This document shows, in pieces, positions 10,646-20,892 of a stretch of 64,000 nt of DNA. Origin of the DNA: Agaricus subrufescens (Eukaryota > Basidiomycota > Agaricomycetes > Agaricales > Agaricaceae). The stretch covers positions 2,356,001 through 2,420,000 of the forward strand of contig CM057064.1 of the NCBI GenBank assembly GCA_029945375.1. Reading direction: 5' to 3'. Position numbers and translations under genes: made by a program. Within the stretch, counting starts at the first letter, position 1; the number at the start of each line of letters is the position of its first letter. The notes under the pieces are model-generated. The model did no database searches. It saw only the letters and a program-made list of their open reading frames with translations, and was not told the DNA's origin.

Positions 10646-12289
10646 ATGATCCCTCTAGCATTTTCGAAGCCACGACGCTTGATACGCTTTACCACTCAAG
10701 ATGATTTTGATGCTATTGAAGCGTCACTGGCGAGGAAAGAAGAAGAAATGACGAGATTGGACACCGAAATAGCCAAACTCAGTCATAGACTCACACCTCT
10801 CACCAAAGAACGCAAATTAATCATGGAAGCCTATCCACCAATCCATAATCTATCTGCAGACGTACTTCAAGAAATATTCGTTTTTTGTCTTCCCCCTTGG
10901 AAATACGCAGTGTTGACGGCACGAGAGGCACCATTGCTTTTGTGCCGTGTGTGTCACAGCTGGAGGCAGCTTGCTCATGCGACGCCACAACTATGGAGTT
11001 CTGTTCATTTTCCCTTAAACGACAGGAAGGCACATCCCGCGCCGTCACTAGATGATATCAAGTCTTGGCTTTCCCGGTCAAAGTCCCTTCCGTTATCCAT
11101 ATCTATCATGCAGCTCCCTAATCCGTATGGATTTCTTCTCGAGCCCTACATGGATGTTGTGGCATCTGTGAAGCATCGGTGGAAGTCGTTGCACATCCTT
11201 TCAAGAACCACGTTCGATACGGTCAAATTTTTAATGGATATGGGCAATATGGATGAATTATGTTTTCTGGAGGAGCTCTATATTAAATCGAAATATAGAG
11301 GGGACCATGACGACAAACCTTATTCCCCTTTTGAATTTCTCTTGAAGATACCAAAATTATGTTCATTGACCATACCTTTCGATGTTTTCCTACCCATATT
11401 GCCAAACGTGGACGGCACCAAACTCACCCGACTTGGGATTATTATTCCCTTTCGAGGAACATACGCTATTAGCGATGTTTTTGGGATCCTTTCTTGCGTT
11501 CCTCACCTTCAAATCCTTTCAATCTCCGGTGTCCGCTCGCGCAATTCATTCGGAGAGTGGCGACCCGGAACTCAACAGGTTCATCTCGCCCATCTGGAAA
11601 CATTTTCGATAATTGATTATAAAGGACCCTTCCCTGTATGGGAATTCTTAAAAGCCTTGCACACCCCACGGCTCCGTCATTGGAAATTTCACCTATCCGC
11701 TTGTCGATACGGGCGCTCAATCTTGGATCCTGTGTCCATTTTCCTCAGCAGGTTAGAACAGCCGCTCGAAGAATTGGACCTACTCTTGGATTCCCGCGGA
11801 GTAGAATTTCGAGCGTTTTTGGGTCTGGTACCTAATTTGAAGAGGCTCTCACTCGCGAAATTTATTGAAACTGATTTTGACATTAACTTTGATGCGGAGG
11901 GACGAGCAAGAGGTGTTGGGAACTTTTACCTTTCGTGCCTGACGGAGGGCCCGACCCATTCCATTGGGGGTAGTACCCCGTATTCCTCACCTAGTGTGGA
12001 CTGGGCTAATGATCCCTCATGGGACACAACTCTTGCTTATCCTTGTCCGCAACTCGAAGTGATCAAATTCGTCTCCCATGGAGAACATGTCTCGGATGAA
12101 GCTTTGCTTCATTTCTTGCGCCAACGTACTGGCTCGGGGGCAACATCCAATGGGGTCACTTCTTTGAAGAAGGTGGCAATTGTTGTGGAAACAAAGATAT
12201 CTGACGAGTTGCCGGAGGCGGTTCAGGACATTCTAGATGGTACTGGGACGCAGTTTCATATGCGTTCATTGGCAGAGCTTCGGCACTAA
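10646..12289 (+). CDS. F-box-like domain protein, paralogue 2
   Basis: Same architecture as paralogue 1: MIPLAFSKPRRLIR leader, coiled-coil with ARKEEEMTRLDTEIAKL, F-box-like block (HNLSADVLQEIFVFCLP, then LLLCRVCHSWRQLAHATPQLW), LRR-like tail and the family C-terminus (KKVAIVVETKISDE, GTGTQFHMRS). Very similar at nucleotide level to paralogue 3 at 15.8 kb, including the 5' flank and the first 70 bp or so after the stop, so the two are products of a recent segmental duplication. I start at the MIPL methionine conserved in all five paralogues; the frame is open upstream with in-frame ATGs at 10591 and 10520, so the true N-terminus may be up to 42 residues longer. Confidence 0.8.
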   Translation: MIPLAFSKPRRLIRFTTQDDFDAIEASLARKEEEMTRLDTEIAKLSHRLTPLTKERKLIMEAYPPIHNLSADVLQEIFVFCLPPWKYAVLTAREAPLLLCRVCHSWRQLAHATPQLWSSVHFPLNDRKAHPAPSLDDIKSWLSRSKSLPLSISIMQLPNPYGFLLEPYMDVVASVKHRWKSLHILSRTTFDTVKFLMDMGNMDELCFLEELYIKSKYRGDHDDKPYSPFEFLLKIPKLCSLTIPFDVFLPILPNVDGTKLTRLGIIIPFRGTYAISDVFGILSCVPHLQILSISGVRSRNSFGEWRPGTQQVHLAHLETFSIIDYKGPFPVWEFLKALHTPRLRHWKFHLSACRYGRSILDPVSIFLSRLEQPLEELDLLLDSRGVEFRAFLGLVPNLKRLSLAKFIETDFDINFDAEGRARGVGNFYLSCLTEGPTHSIGGSTPYSSPSVDWANDPSWDTTLAYPCPQLEVIKFVSHGEHVSDEALLHFLRQRTGSGATSNGVTSLKKVAIVVETKISDELPEAVQDILDGTGTQFHMRSLAELRH

Positions 12290-12365
12290 TCTCATATCTG
12301 ACATCTGCCATGTACATGATACGACTCCTTGCTATGCTGCTTTGATTGAATTATGTAGCTGATTC

Positions 12366-12622
12366 TGGTTTTGTAAAAACATGAATGGATTTATTATTCA
12401 AGAAACGCGGATGTAGACCTTGGGGGTTGGGCAGGCACCTTCTAACATTCTTGTAGATCGGATGGATTGACGGGACAGGTTCGACAGATGCCAGTGGATG
12501 GTACTGTAACGTTGTTTCATTTGATTTCTGCGCCACCGTTTGGACGACTTCATTGCATCTAGTAAGATTTATATGTTATATTTTGTAGTTGGTATTCGTA
12601 ATGTATAATCATTTTTTAGGGG
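12366..12622 (+). pseudogene. Relic: MAPKK 3' end joined to F-box-1 3' end
   Basis: Positions 12366-12451 match the last coding exon of the MAPKK (about 7885-7970), up to and including the TAA. From 12452 to about 12622 the sequence matches the last codons and 3' flank of F-box 1 (about 10264-10440). The two parts abut directly, so this is a copy of the MAPKK/F-box-1 interval from which about 2.3 kb (7971 to about 10262) has been deleted. Neither part can encode a domain. Many substitutions suggest it is older than the F-box 2/3 duplication. Confidence 0.75.
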
Positions 12623-13149
12623 GCCCGTAATCACGCTAGTATAGGATTTTCTACCGCTAGAACGATTGAGTTGACCAATGATATAGCTGTAGGATATCGC
12701 CATGTTTCTGGTCACGGGGCAGGGTCTCTCACAACCCCTGTTTGTTCTTTCACTTATTTCACAAGATTGAAATTAGTCTGTCACTCGTTACAACCTGATT
12801 CGCCACCACCGTCACCGGCTTTCAAAGCCACGATCCAGTAGGATCAGGCAGTCTCACCACGATGGATAAAAACAGGGTCAGTCCCTTTCTGATCGGACGA
12901 ACGTAAGAAATTCAGGCCAGTTTTGGGTTTCGGACGAAGTTTCATGGGTATATCGGAGACAACAGAACTCGTTTGGAACTACCACAAAAGATATATCGGT
13001 TTCTTGAAATGGTCATCCCTGTACTCTCGAGCTGCCGTTTGTGAGGCAGTTGAATTGCTGGGCTTAAATCGTGTGAACAGGTTTGTCGATACGTTAATAC
13101 ACAGACAGCTTTAACAAGCTCAGTCCACTAAGTTCCTGAGCCCAACGTT
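12623..13149. other. Spacer between relic and MDR reductase 1
   Basis: No supported gene. This part has no counterpart in the second copy of the unit, where the F-box stop and the reductase stop are only 88 bp apart. Confidence 0.45.
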
Positions 13150-14436
13150 TCAAGCGGCCGTTTCTTCAGGATGAAGAATCAGCTTGATACCTGAAACCTT
13201 GCTCTCCTTCAGCCTCCTTAAGCCCTCAGTAACCCCGATTAATCCACCTGGTAATATCTCGACTTTGTTGGGCTAATAGACAAAATATGTTCACTCAGCA
13301 AATTAAAACAGCCTAGTCGCTGAGGATTATGCAATTACCTTTATCGATCCATTCTCGACTAATTCCGTCAAATAATTGTATAGCGAGGTGAAAGACATGG
13401 AATTGCATTCCAATTGACGAAGTGCCGTAGAAAAGCTCACATGCTTGTCGTTGGGTGTAACAACGCTTGGCTGGACAACCATGAGATGACCGCCGGATGC
13501 AAGTAGTTCGATTCCTGTATTTTGGGTCTCTGGAGATGAAATGGTGTCATAGACGTATTTGATAGGTTGGTTTGTAATCTTGTTGATTTCAGATTTGAGT
13601 TCCGAAGCAGATAGGTTGCGATCGAGGACATTGGTTGCACCAAGCGACTTCAAATAATCAGTGTGTTTTAGAGACGCAGTGGCAATAATTGGACTGAAGC
13701 CAGAAAGTTTGGCATACTGAATTCCTGCGCATTCAATAGAGTTATGGGAAGATGAATATGTGGCTAAAAATAGCATACCGGCCTGGCCAATGGACGCCGC
13801 TCCTCCGAACACGACGATAGGGTTACCAGAGTAATATCCCAACCCAGAATCACCTAACGGAATAGCGAGGCCCATCCCATGCGGACTTTGGTTGTAAAAG
13901 GCGATATAAGAAGTGGCCGCTGCAACAGGCAAAGCAGCAGCCTGGTCATAGCTGATGTTGGGCGGAATCTATAATATTGAAGTATTTAAATATATGTCAA
14001 TGCACAAACATTTTCTTTTACACCATTACCTTGGCAGTATAGCTTTCTTCGGCTAGTGCATACTCTTGAAATGCAGCAAAATCATTATTATATATCCCCT
14101 GGGTCATCCTAGTTTCGATGCCGCATAATGAGTAACCTTCGCAAAGCATCAATATTATGAATAAATAACTAACACTCGATCACTGGTTTTGAATTTTGTA
14201 ACACCTTCCCCGATTGCCACAACATCTCCGGCTATGTCCAGTCCAAGTACAGCAGGAAATTCTTCGACAAATCTATATTTATTGACTTTCCCATCGGAAG
14301 GGTTAACTGCTGCTGCCTTGACCCGGATCAAGATTTGTCCAAACCCTGGTACTGGTATTGGTTTATTATGACTGAGCGTAAGATTTCCGTTTTCTTCCAG
14401 AAGTAGGGCTTTTTGTTGCAAAGGCAGTTTGGCCAT
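13150..14436 (-). CDS. MDR-family (zinc-ADH-like) oxidoreductase 1
   Basis: Medium-chain dehydrogenase/reductase of the quinone-oxidoreductase or trans-enoyl-reductase type; predicted NAD(P)H-dependent reduction of a C=C or quinone substrate in the cytosol. The minus-strand frame starts MAKLPLQQKALLLEENGNL and carries the GroES-like fold (VKAAAVNPSDGKVNKY, VLGLDIAGDVVAIGEGV), a spliced segment AAFQEYALAEESYTAK, then PPNISYDQAAALPVAAATSY and the nucleotide-binding VVFGGAASIGQAG. The C-terminus is PGGLIGVTEGLRRLKESK ... HPEETAA, stop at 13150. Five exons join in frame, so it looks intact. The catalytic zinc cysteines and histidine of classical ADHs are not visible, which is usual for this branch. 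Close paralogue at 17.5-18.8 kb. Confidence 0.85.
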
Positions 14437-15791
14437 AGTAGTTTCCAGAGAAGACGGTAATGAGGGAGTAGGGAAGGATTGGAGAGAATGTAAGTCGTAG
14501 CTTCATCACTTTTTGATACTTAAAACCAACACCTGACCTACCAAAGTAGTTGGTCAGCCAATTCTTCATAATGATGTCTCTAACGGGAAGTTCTTCCATC
14601 GGGTTCTAAGTCTAATATTGAGCTGAAATGATATGATTGATCTCGTTGTATTTTGTCGTGATAATGAACCACTAGAATAGCTCAATCAGAGCTGGATCTT
14701 AGTGCGTTACCCATCCAGGCAATGAACACCTGCGATCTGTGCGGAGGAATGAGAGCGGACTCAGAATTGTTATTTTAATCCATACTTCCCAGCTCTTTGC
14801 ACTTCGCCTTAAACTCACATACAAATTAGTACGCTCACACGGAGACACCATCCTCCTGACCAACAAATCGAAATTTCACAAAAGATTGTCTAGGTGAATT
14901 GAACAAAATCAGTACCGAGTGATCCAGAAACCGTGCTGCCCAATTTTGGAATCGTCACTTTATTTGTTGACAACAGAAATCATACTATGAAATTTTTACT
15001 GCACTCGCAGTGAAATCAGTTGTCCAAACTTGGACTTTGTCTTCTTCCTAGTTGTCTTCCTGCTGCACAATACAGGTTCGATAGGCTGTGGCACACACGA
15101 CCGGTCCTCAAGCACTCCCACACTTATATACCACTTTTGTTTGATAATTCACTCTTCTTGCTTCCCTTTGAGCTTGTCCACTCTTAATTTCCGTGTCCTC
15201 TACCAAACGGGTAATGGCAAAGTGCGCCGAAGCTCAAGATAAGGACTGAGCTCTCTACAATTTTGCTATCTAGTGTGATCATACTTGAACGCATTTCATT
15301 CAGGTCCTGCAACAGGGCCATCAACCCTTGATTCGCCACATTTCGTTCCGATTTTTTCATCAGCAAAATGCCATGTCTGTACAGGTGTGCCCAAGGAGGA
15401 ATCTATTTTGGGGCCTACCGTTTTCGGACTTTCAGCGCCTACAGACGTTCGACTCACTACCTTGTGTGTGAGTCACATTCTCTGTGAAATCAATCACTGG
15501 GGTAAGCTATGGACGGTGTGTACTGAGTAACCCCACAGCGCCACGTCTAACCTCGTCCTTACTCCCGGCACCTGAATCTCTGGATCTTCCTCAGTTCACC
15601 CAATCATACTCACAAGGATCGTAGAGTACTGATCACATGTGAGACATTTACCTTCCAGCACCCTTCATCGAAGAATCATCTCTTATTTTTATTTCTTCCC
15701 TCTCCATCAGCAATGTCGGAAACAACCGAGTATCGTGATGTACCTGAGTGGCTCTCAGTCTGAGAGTCAGATAATCATCTTATCTTCACCC
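14437..15791. other. Spacer between MDR 1 and F-box 3
   Basis: Divergent promoter region (MDR 1 minus, F-box 3 plus). The last 150 bp or so resemble the 5' flank of F-box 2, including the AACAACCGAGT and GTGGCTCTCAGTCTGAGAG stretches, and remain open in the F-box frame. Nothing else supported. Confidence 0.45.
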
Positions 15792-17432
15792 ATGATCCCT
15801 TTGACATTTCCTCAGCCGCAACGCTTGATACGCTTGACCACTCAAGATGATTTTGGTGCTATCGAAGCTTCAATGGCGAGGAAAGAAGAAGAAATGACGA
15901 GATTGGACACCAAAATAGCCAAACTCAATTACAAACTCGCATCTCTCACCAAAGAACGCAAATTAATCATGGAAGCATATCCACCGATCCATAAACTATC
16001 TACAGAAGTACTTCAAGAAATATTCATTCTTTGTCTCCCCCCTCGGAAATACACAGTGTTAGCGGCGCGGGAGGCACCGTTGCTTTTGTGCCGTGTGTGC
16101 CACAGCTGGAGGCAGCTTGCTCATGCGACACCACAACTATGGAGTTCTATTCATTTTCCCTTGAACGGCAGCAGGAGGGAAGGTCCCGCACCGTCACTAG
16201 ATGATATCAAGTCTTGGCTTTCCCGGTCAAAATCCCTTCCGTTATCCATATCTATCATTCACCTCCCCAATCCGGATGGATATTTTATGGAGCCCTACAT
16301 GGAGGTTATGGCATCTGTGAAGAATCGGTGGAAGTCGTTGCATGTCGTTTCGAGAACCGCGTTCGATACGGTGAAATATTTAGTGGATATGGGCAATATG
16401 GATGAATTATGTTCCCTGGAGGAGCTCTATATTCAATCAAAATATAGAGTGGACCATGACGACAACGATTATTCCGCTTTTGAACTTCTCTTGAAGATAC
16501 CCAAATTACGTTCATTGACGATACCATTCGATGTTTTCATACCCCTATGGCCAAACGTAGACGGCACAAAACTCACTCGACTTGGGATTACTCGTCCTTT
16601 TGAGGGAGCTTACACTATCAGCCACGTTGCTAGAATTCTTTCTTGGGTTCCTCGCCTTCAGAGCCTTTCGATCTCCGGTTTCCGCTTGCGAGACCCATTC
16701 GTAGAATGGCCCCCTGGGACTCCACCAATTCACCTCTCCGATCTGGAAACACTTTCGATAACTGATTATAGAGAACCCCTTGCTGTATGGGAATTCCTAG
16801 AAGGTTTGCACACCCCACGGCTCCGTCATTGGAGATTTCTCCTATCAGCTCGTTATTACGGGGATGAAGAAGAACTCTTGGGTCCTGTGTCCAATTTCCT
16901 CAGCAGGTTACACCAGCCCCTCGAAGAATTAGATCTACTCTTGGAGTCTCGCGGAGTAGAATTTCGAGCGTTTTTGGATTTGGTACCTAATTTGAAGAGG
17001 CTCTCACTTGCGACTTTTTTTGCAGCTGAATTTGAATTTGACACGCGGGAATCTATATTAGGTGTTGGGGATTTTCACTTTTCTTGCCTTGCGCCGGGTT
17101 CGGCTCACTCCCTTGGGAATGATATTCCGCATCCCTCTCCTAACACGGATGGGCATATTGATTCTTCATGGGACATGACTCCCAGTTATCCTTGTCCGCA
17201 ACTCGAAGTATTCAGATGTATCTACTTTGGAGAATCTCTCTCGCGTGGAGTTTTGCTCAATTTCTTGCGTCAACGTACTGGCTCGGGGGCAAAAGCAAAA
17301 GGAGTCACTCCTTTGAAGAAGGTGGGGATTCTTGGGGGATCAGAGATATCTGACGAGTGGCGGGAGGCGGTTCATGAAATTTTAGATGGTACTGGGACGC
17401 AGTTTTCTATGCGTCCAGGGTGTATGCACTAA
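15792..17432 (+). CDS. F-box-like domain protein, paralogue 3
   Basis: Intact single-exon paralogue, the sister of paralogue 2. Leader MIPLTFPQPQRLIR, coiled coil ARKEEEMTRLDTKIAKL, F-box-like block (HKLSTEVLQEIFILCLP; LLLCRVCHSWRQLAHATPQLW), LRR-like body and the C-terminal KKVGILGGSEISDEW ... GTGTQFSMR. Convergent with MDR reductase 2: the two stops are 88 bp apart. In-frame ATGs upstream at 15738 and 15639 leave the N-terminus uncertain; I chose the MIPL methionine shared by the family. Function as an SCF substrate receptor is inferred from the F-box block only. Confidence 0.8.
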   Translation: MIPLTFPQPQRLIRLTTQDDFGAIEASMARKEEEMTRLDTKIAKLNYKLASLTKERKLIMEAYPPIHKLSTEVLQEIFILCLPPRKYTVLAAREAPLLLCRVCHSWRQLAHATPQLWSSIHFPLNGSRREGPAPSLDDIKSWLSRSKSLPLSISIIHLPNPDGYFMEPYMEVMASVKNRWKSLHVVSRTAFDTVKYLVDMGNMDELCSLEELYIQSKYRVDHDDNDYSAFELLLKIPKLRSLTIPFDVFIPLWPNVDGTKLTRLGITRPFEGAYTISHVARILSWVPRLQSLSISGFRLRDPFVEWPPGTPPIHLSDLETLSITDYREPLAVWEFLEGLHTPRLRHWRFLLSARYYGDEEELLGPVSNFLSRLHQPLEELDLLLESRGVEFRAFLDLVPNLKRLSLATFFAAEFEFDTRESILGVGDFHFSCLAPGSAHSLGNDIPHPSPNTDGHIDSSWDMTPSYPCPQLEVFRCIYFGESLSRGVLLNFLRQRTGSGAKAKGVTPLKKVGILGGSEISDEWREAVHEILDGTGTQFSMRPGCMH

Positions 17433-17519
17433 TAATCTCACATCTGACGACTATCATGTACATGAAACGACTTGTTATGCTGCTTTGATTGAATTATGTA
17501 GCCATTATAATACTATAAT

Positions 17520-18794
17520 TTACTGTGTTTCCTCAGGGTGGACGACCAGTTTAACACCTGAAGCCTTGTTCTCCCCCAATTTCTTTAGTCCTTCAACGAC
17601 ACCATTTAATCCACCTGGTTGTACTTCCACTCTGTTAGGCTGATGAAATACGTAAATCAAAAAATGAACGAGAAAATCGATCAACAAGTGCGTACTTTAA
17701 CTAGCCCGTTCTCCACAAATTCAGTGAACTTTGTGTACAGTGCAGTAAGCGGTGCTTGAGCATGCTCTGCCGCGCGAAGGGCGAGAACGCGAGCGACTTT
17801 CTTATCACCGGGGGCAACGGTCGGACTCACGACGACGATAAATTGTCCACCGGAGGTTAAAATGTCGATACCGGCCTGTTGTGTTTCTGGGGATCCAACG
17901 ACGTCGAAGAGGTATTGAATGGGCTGAGATGTAATCTTGCTGATCTCGGCTTTAAGATCTGGGGTGGATAATTTACGGTCGAGGACGTGAGTTGCCCCTA
18001 TTAATTTTAGATGTTCAGTGTTTCTGGGGGATGCGGTGGCGATGATGGGGCTGAAACCGGAGATTTTGGCAAATTGAATAGCTAGATATAGGGGCGTTGA
18101 GAGTTGGGAGGGCATTCATGGAACAAGAATGGAGTGTTCAACATACCGGCTTGCCCTACAGAAGAGGCACCACCTAACACGACCAAGGGAACGCCTTTGT
18201 AATGTCCAGTCCCAGATGGCTCAACGGGACTGACAAGGCTGGCTCCAAAAGGAGCGGCGCTGTACAAGCCGAGGTAAGAGGTAGCTACTGCTACTGGCAA
18301 TGCTGCTGCTTGGTCGTAATCGATATTGGAAGGAATCTACAAATTTATCGTTAACAACACTCCGTAGCCAGAATCAGTTCATTACCTTGGCAGTATGCTC
18401 TTCATCGGCCAAAGTATACTCCTGGAAGGCAGAAGTATCATTTCCAAATTTCCCTTGGCTGAATCTAGCTTTCGTTTCATCATCCATGCTATCACCCGTC
18501 TATCAAATAGCACACTTACATTTTATCGCCAACGTTGAACTTGGTCACTCCTTCACCAACAGCAACAACATCTCCTGAGAAGTCCGATCCCAAGATTGTA
18601 GGGTACTGCTTGATAACATGACTGTAACCTTCGTTCGTCTGGATCTTGTAGTCGAGAACGTTTAGCCCGACTGCTTTGTTTTTGACTACAAGTTGACCGC
18701 GGCCAGGGTTGGGAACTGTGTTGTGACCAATGGCGAACTCGCCTAGACGAGATTGGAGGAAGAGTGCCTTCTGTTGAGTGGGTAGACTGGACAT
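17520..18794 (-). CDS. MDR-family (zinc-ADH-like) oxidoreductase 2
   Basis: Paralogue of the reductase at 13.2-14.4 kb with the same exon layout. It starts MSSLPTQQKALFLQSRLGEF; I chose this ATG because it aligns with the other copy, although the frame is open further upstream. GroES-like part VVKNKAVGLNVLDYKI and ILGSDFSGDVVAVGEGV; spliced FSQGKFGNDTSAFQEYTLA; then PSNIDYDQAAALPVAVATSY, cofactor loop VVLGGASSVGQAG, AKISGFSPIIATASPRNTE, and C-terminal PGGLNGVVEGLKKLGENK ending HPEETQ. Intact. Family known for quinone and enoyl reductases; the specific substrate cannot be told from sequence. Confidence 0.85.
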
Positions 18795-19728
18795 GATTTT
18801 CGTATAACCATAAAAGATGCTAAGCCACACGCTATATACGCGTTCGGAGAAACCCTGATTGGTGATATATTTGTAACGTTTAAAGAACATGCAGATCTAT
18901 AACATGAGTCTGACGAAGCATCACCCAGATACCCAGATAGTCGAGTAGTTATAGAGTGATCGTACCAAACAAACCTTGAGGAAAGTACTAATTACATTGG
19001 CCCTCAAAGAATATCTCTCTAATGTGAGATCAACCTCATTGCCTGTGCAGTGTGCGTGGGTCGGGGACCAATGACTAAATTGCTGATGAAATTTCATAAA
19101 CGAGATTTGCGTACCCTCTCGGCCCGTAGATGATCGCATGCCGTTTGTCACCAGAAACGTTTCGATATTGCTAGAAAGGGTTATTTAAGTGCACTGACCA
19201 GCGTCATGGTCGATACTCGCTGCATAGCCTTATTCTATTACGCTACAGCTATCACTCGTAGACATTGAGACAAGTCATTGACCGATGCCGCATCACTGAT
19301 GGTTGAATAGATTCGGAAGTTTCCTGGGAATGTTTTGTCAGACGACCGAGCGCCTGCAGTCTCTGTCGCACGTCACTTCCGTTCTTTTTGGATCACAATG
19401 TCAATAACACACTATATAAGTTTGGAATGCGGTGCTGTCTCCATACTTTAGTAGAGCTCGAGCCGCAAGTGCGCTTCAAAAAGTAATCGCGTTAAGGCCG
19501 TTCAGGCTGTCCAAACCTATCCGTCTGCTATTGACTAACAGCATCTCTGTGGTTCTTTACGCGCCCAACCACTAGATGCGGTGATAATTGGAAGTTCGCC
19601 GAAGGGAGTGATGAGTCATCGATTCATCCTTAGTAACCATTCGGCAAGGTCCGGCAATCAGGTTCTTAATCGGCTTTGGTGTGTATCGAGTCCTCTTTCA
19701 TCGAAACATCCACTGAAGAGCCGAAGGC
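18795..19728. other. Divergent promoter region, MDR 2 / MYND gene
   Basis: About 930 bp between two divergently transcribed genes. No coding frame or repeat is supported. Confidence 0.45.
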
Positions 19729-20892
19729 ATGTCGACCACAGCAATATCTGAGGGACCCCCTGGTCCATCATCCTATGAAGAACAGTTATCACCGGAAGTA
19801 CGAACGCTCGGTCCCTCATATGAAGGAGGGGAGCTACCGTCCAACTCATCGCCATCGGAAGACACGACTGATCATTCTTCTGCTGAGCAGCAACCTGACA
19901 ACCAATCGCAGTCCAAAAACTCTCGTTTAGACATACTCGCCATGCGTCCGTGGCCTTGGGAATTGACACCTACCGAAACATACCTCCCAAATCTACGGAA
20001 AGAACATTATGCAATCTGCCGCAGAACTCTAGAACTTTATCCGGACAGCCGAATTTGTGGCAATTGTATGAAACCAGCGAGGCAGGTTCGCCTCAAATAC
20101 TGCGTGGAGTGTAGAGGGGCAACGTAAGTGTGGCCCATGCTCTGGTGAAATCGCCACAATCTGACGTTATCCCAGATATTGTTCTCGTGAATGCCAACGG
20201 GCTGATTGGAAGGTACGTCTCTATCTAGCTCACAGTATCTCTCTCACAGTAACGGCGTTTGGTTTCAGTTGCATAGATCCCTATGTGTTCGACTCACAGA
20301 CACTCGTGACTCCCTCAGAAAGATGGACGAACTGAATGAATACTTTGAAAAGAGAGGACTCCCTCGGTGTATCAATCGAGCTCCTTCCGGTTTGACATGG
20401 GTCGATCTCAACGAGGCTGCGCGCAAATGGATGATATATCACGAAAAAACGCTCTTCTTCGCCACTGTTCATGCTCTTCGGGTCCAAAATAGGTTTGATT
20501 TCACGCATTTTCGGTCCCACATTGTCTACATATGCGTTGGATGGCGTGAAGACAATCCAAATAAAGAAGTTGGCAAGTACTTTGGGGTGATTGGAGCAGA
20601 AGCATTCTCGAGGCAGGACGCCGCGTTGTTATTCGGTTACCCCGTTGACTTTTTCGATCCGGAGGGCCTGCGAGGGGATGATGAGGACGAGGAACGTGGT
20701 TATTATGATCCCCGAGAATTACATTCGAGAGGCGAACCCATCGCAAGCATTGCTTTAGCCCTCGAATGTCGACCTCTGAAACAAGTGCTCATGATACCCT
20801 ACTCCTGTTTTTTGGAAGAGATGTGGTTGTTGCCTATGATTGACTGGAAAGAGTTCTTGAGGAATAGGATCGATAATGGGAAACCATTCTAG
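19729..20892 (+). CDS. MYND-type zinc-finger protein
   Basis: Protein of about 350 residues in three exons. The N-terminus is Ser/Pro/Glu-rich and low in complexity. The MYND finger is assembled across two introns (donors near 20129 and 20216): CGNCMKPARQVRLKYCVEC, then TYCSRECQRADWK and LHRSLC, giving the C-x2-C ... C-x2-C ... C-x3-C ... H-x3-C zinc ligand pattern. The C-terminal 230 residues (ARKWMIYHEKTLFFATVHAL; WREDNPNKEVGKYFGVIGAE) resemble the uncharacterised tails of basidiomycete MYND proteins. MYND fingers mediate protein-protein contacts, often with proline-rich partners; the role here is unknown. Confidence 0.82.
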
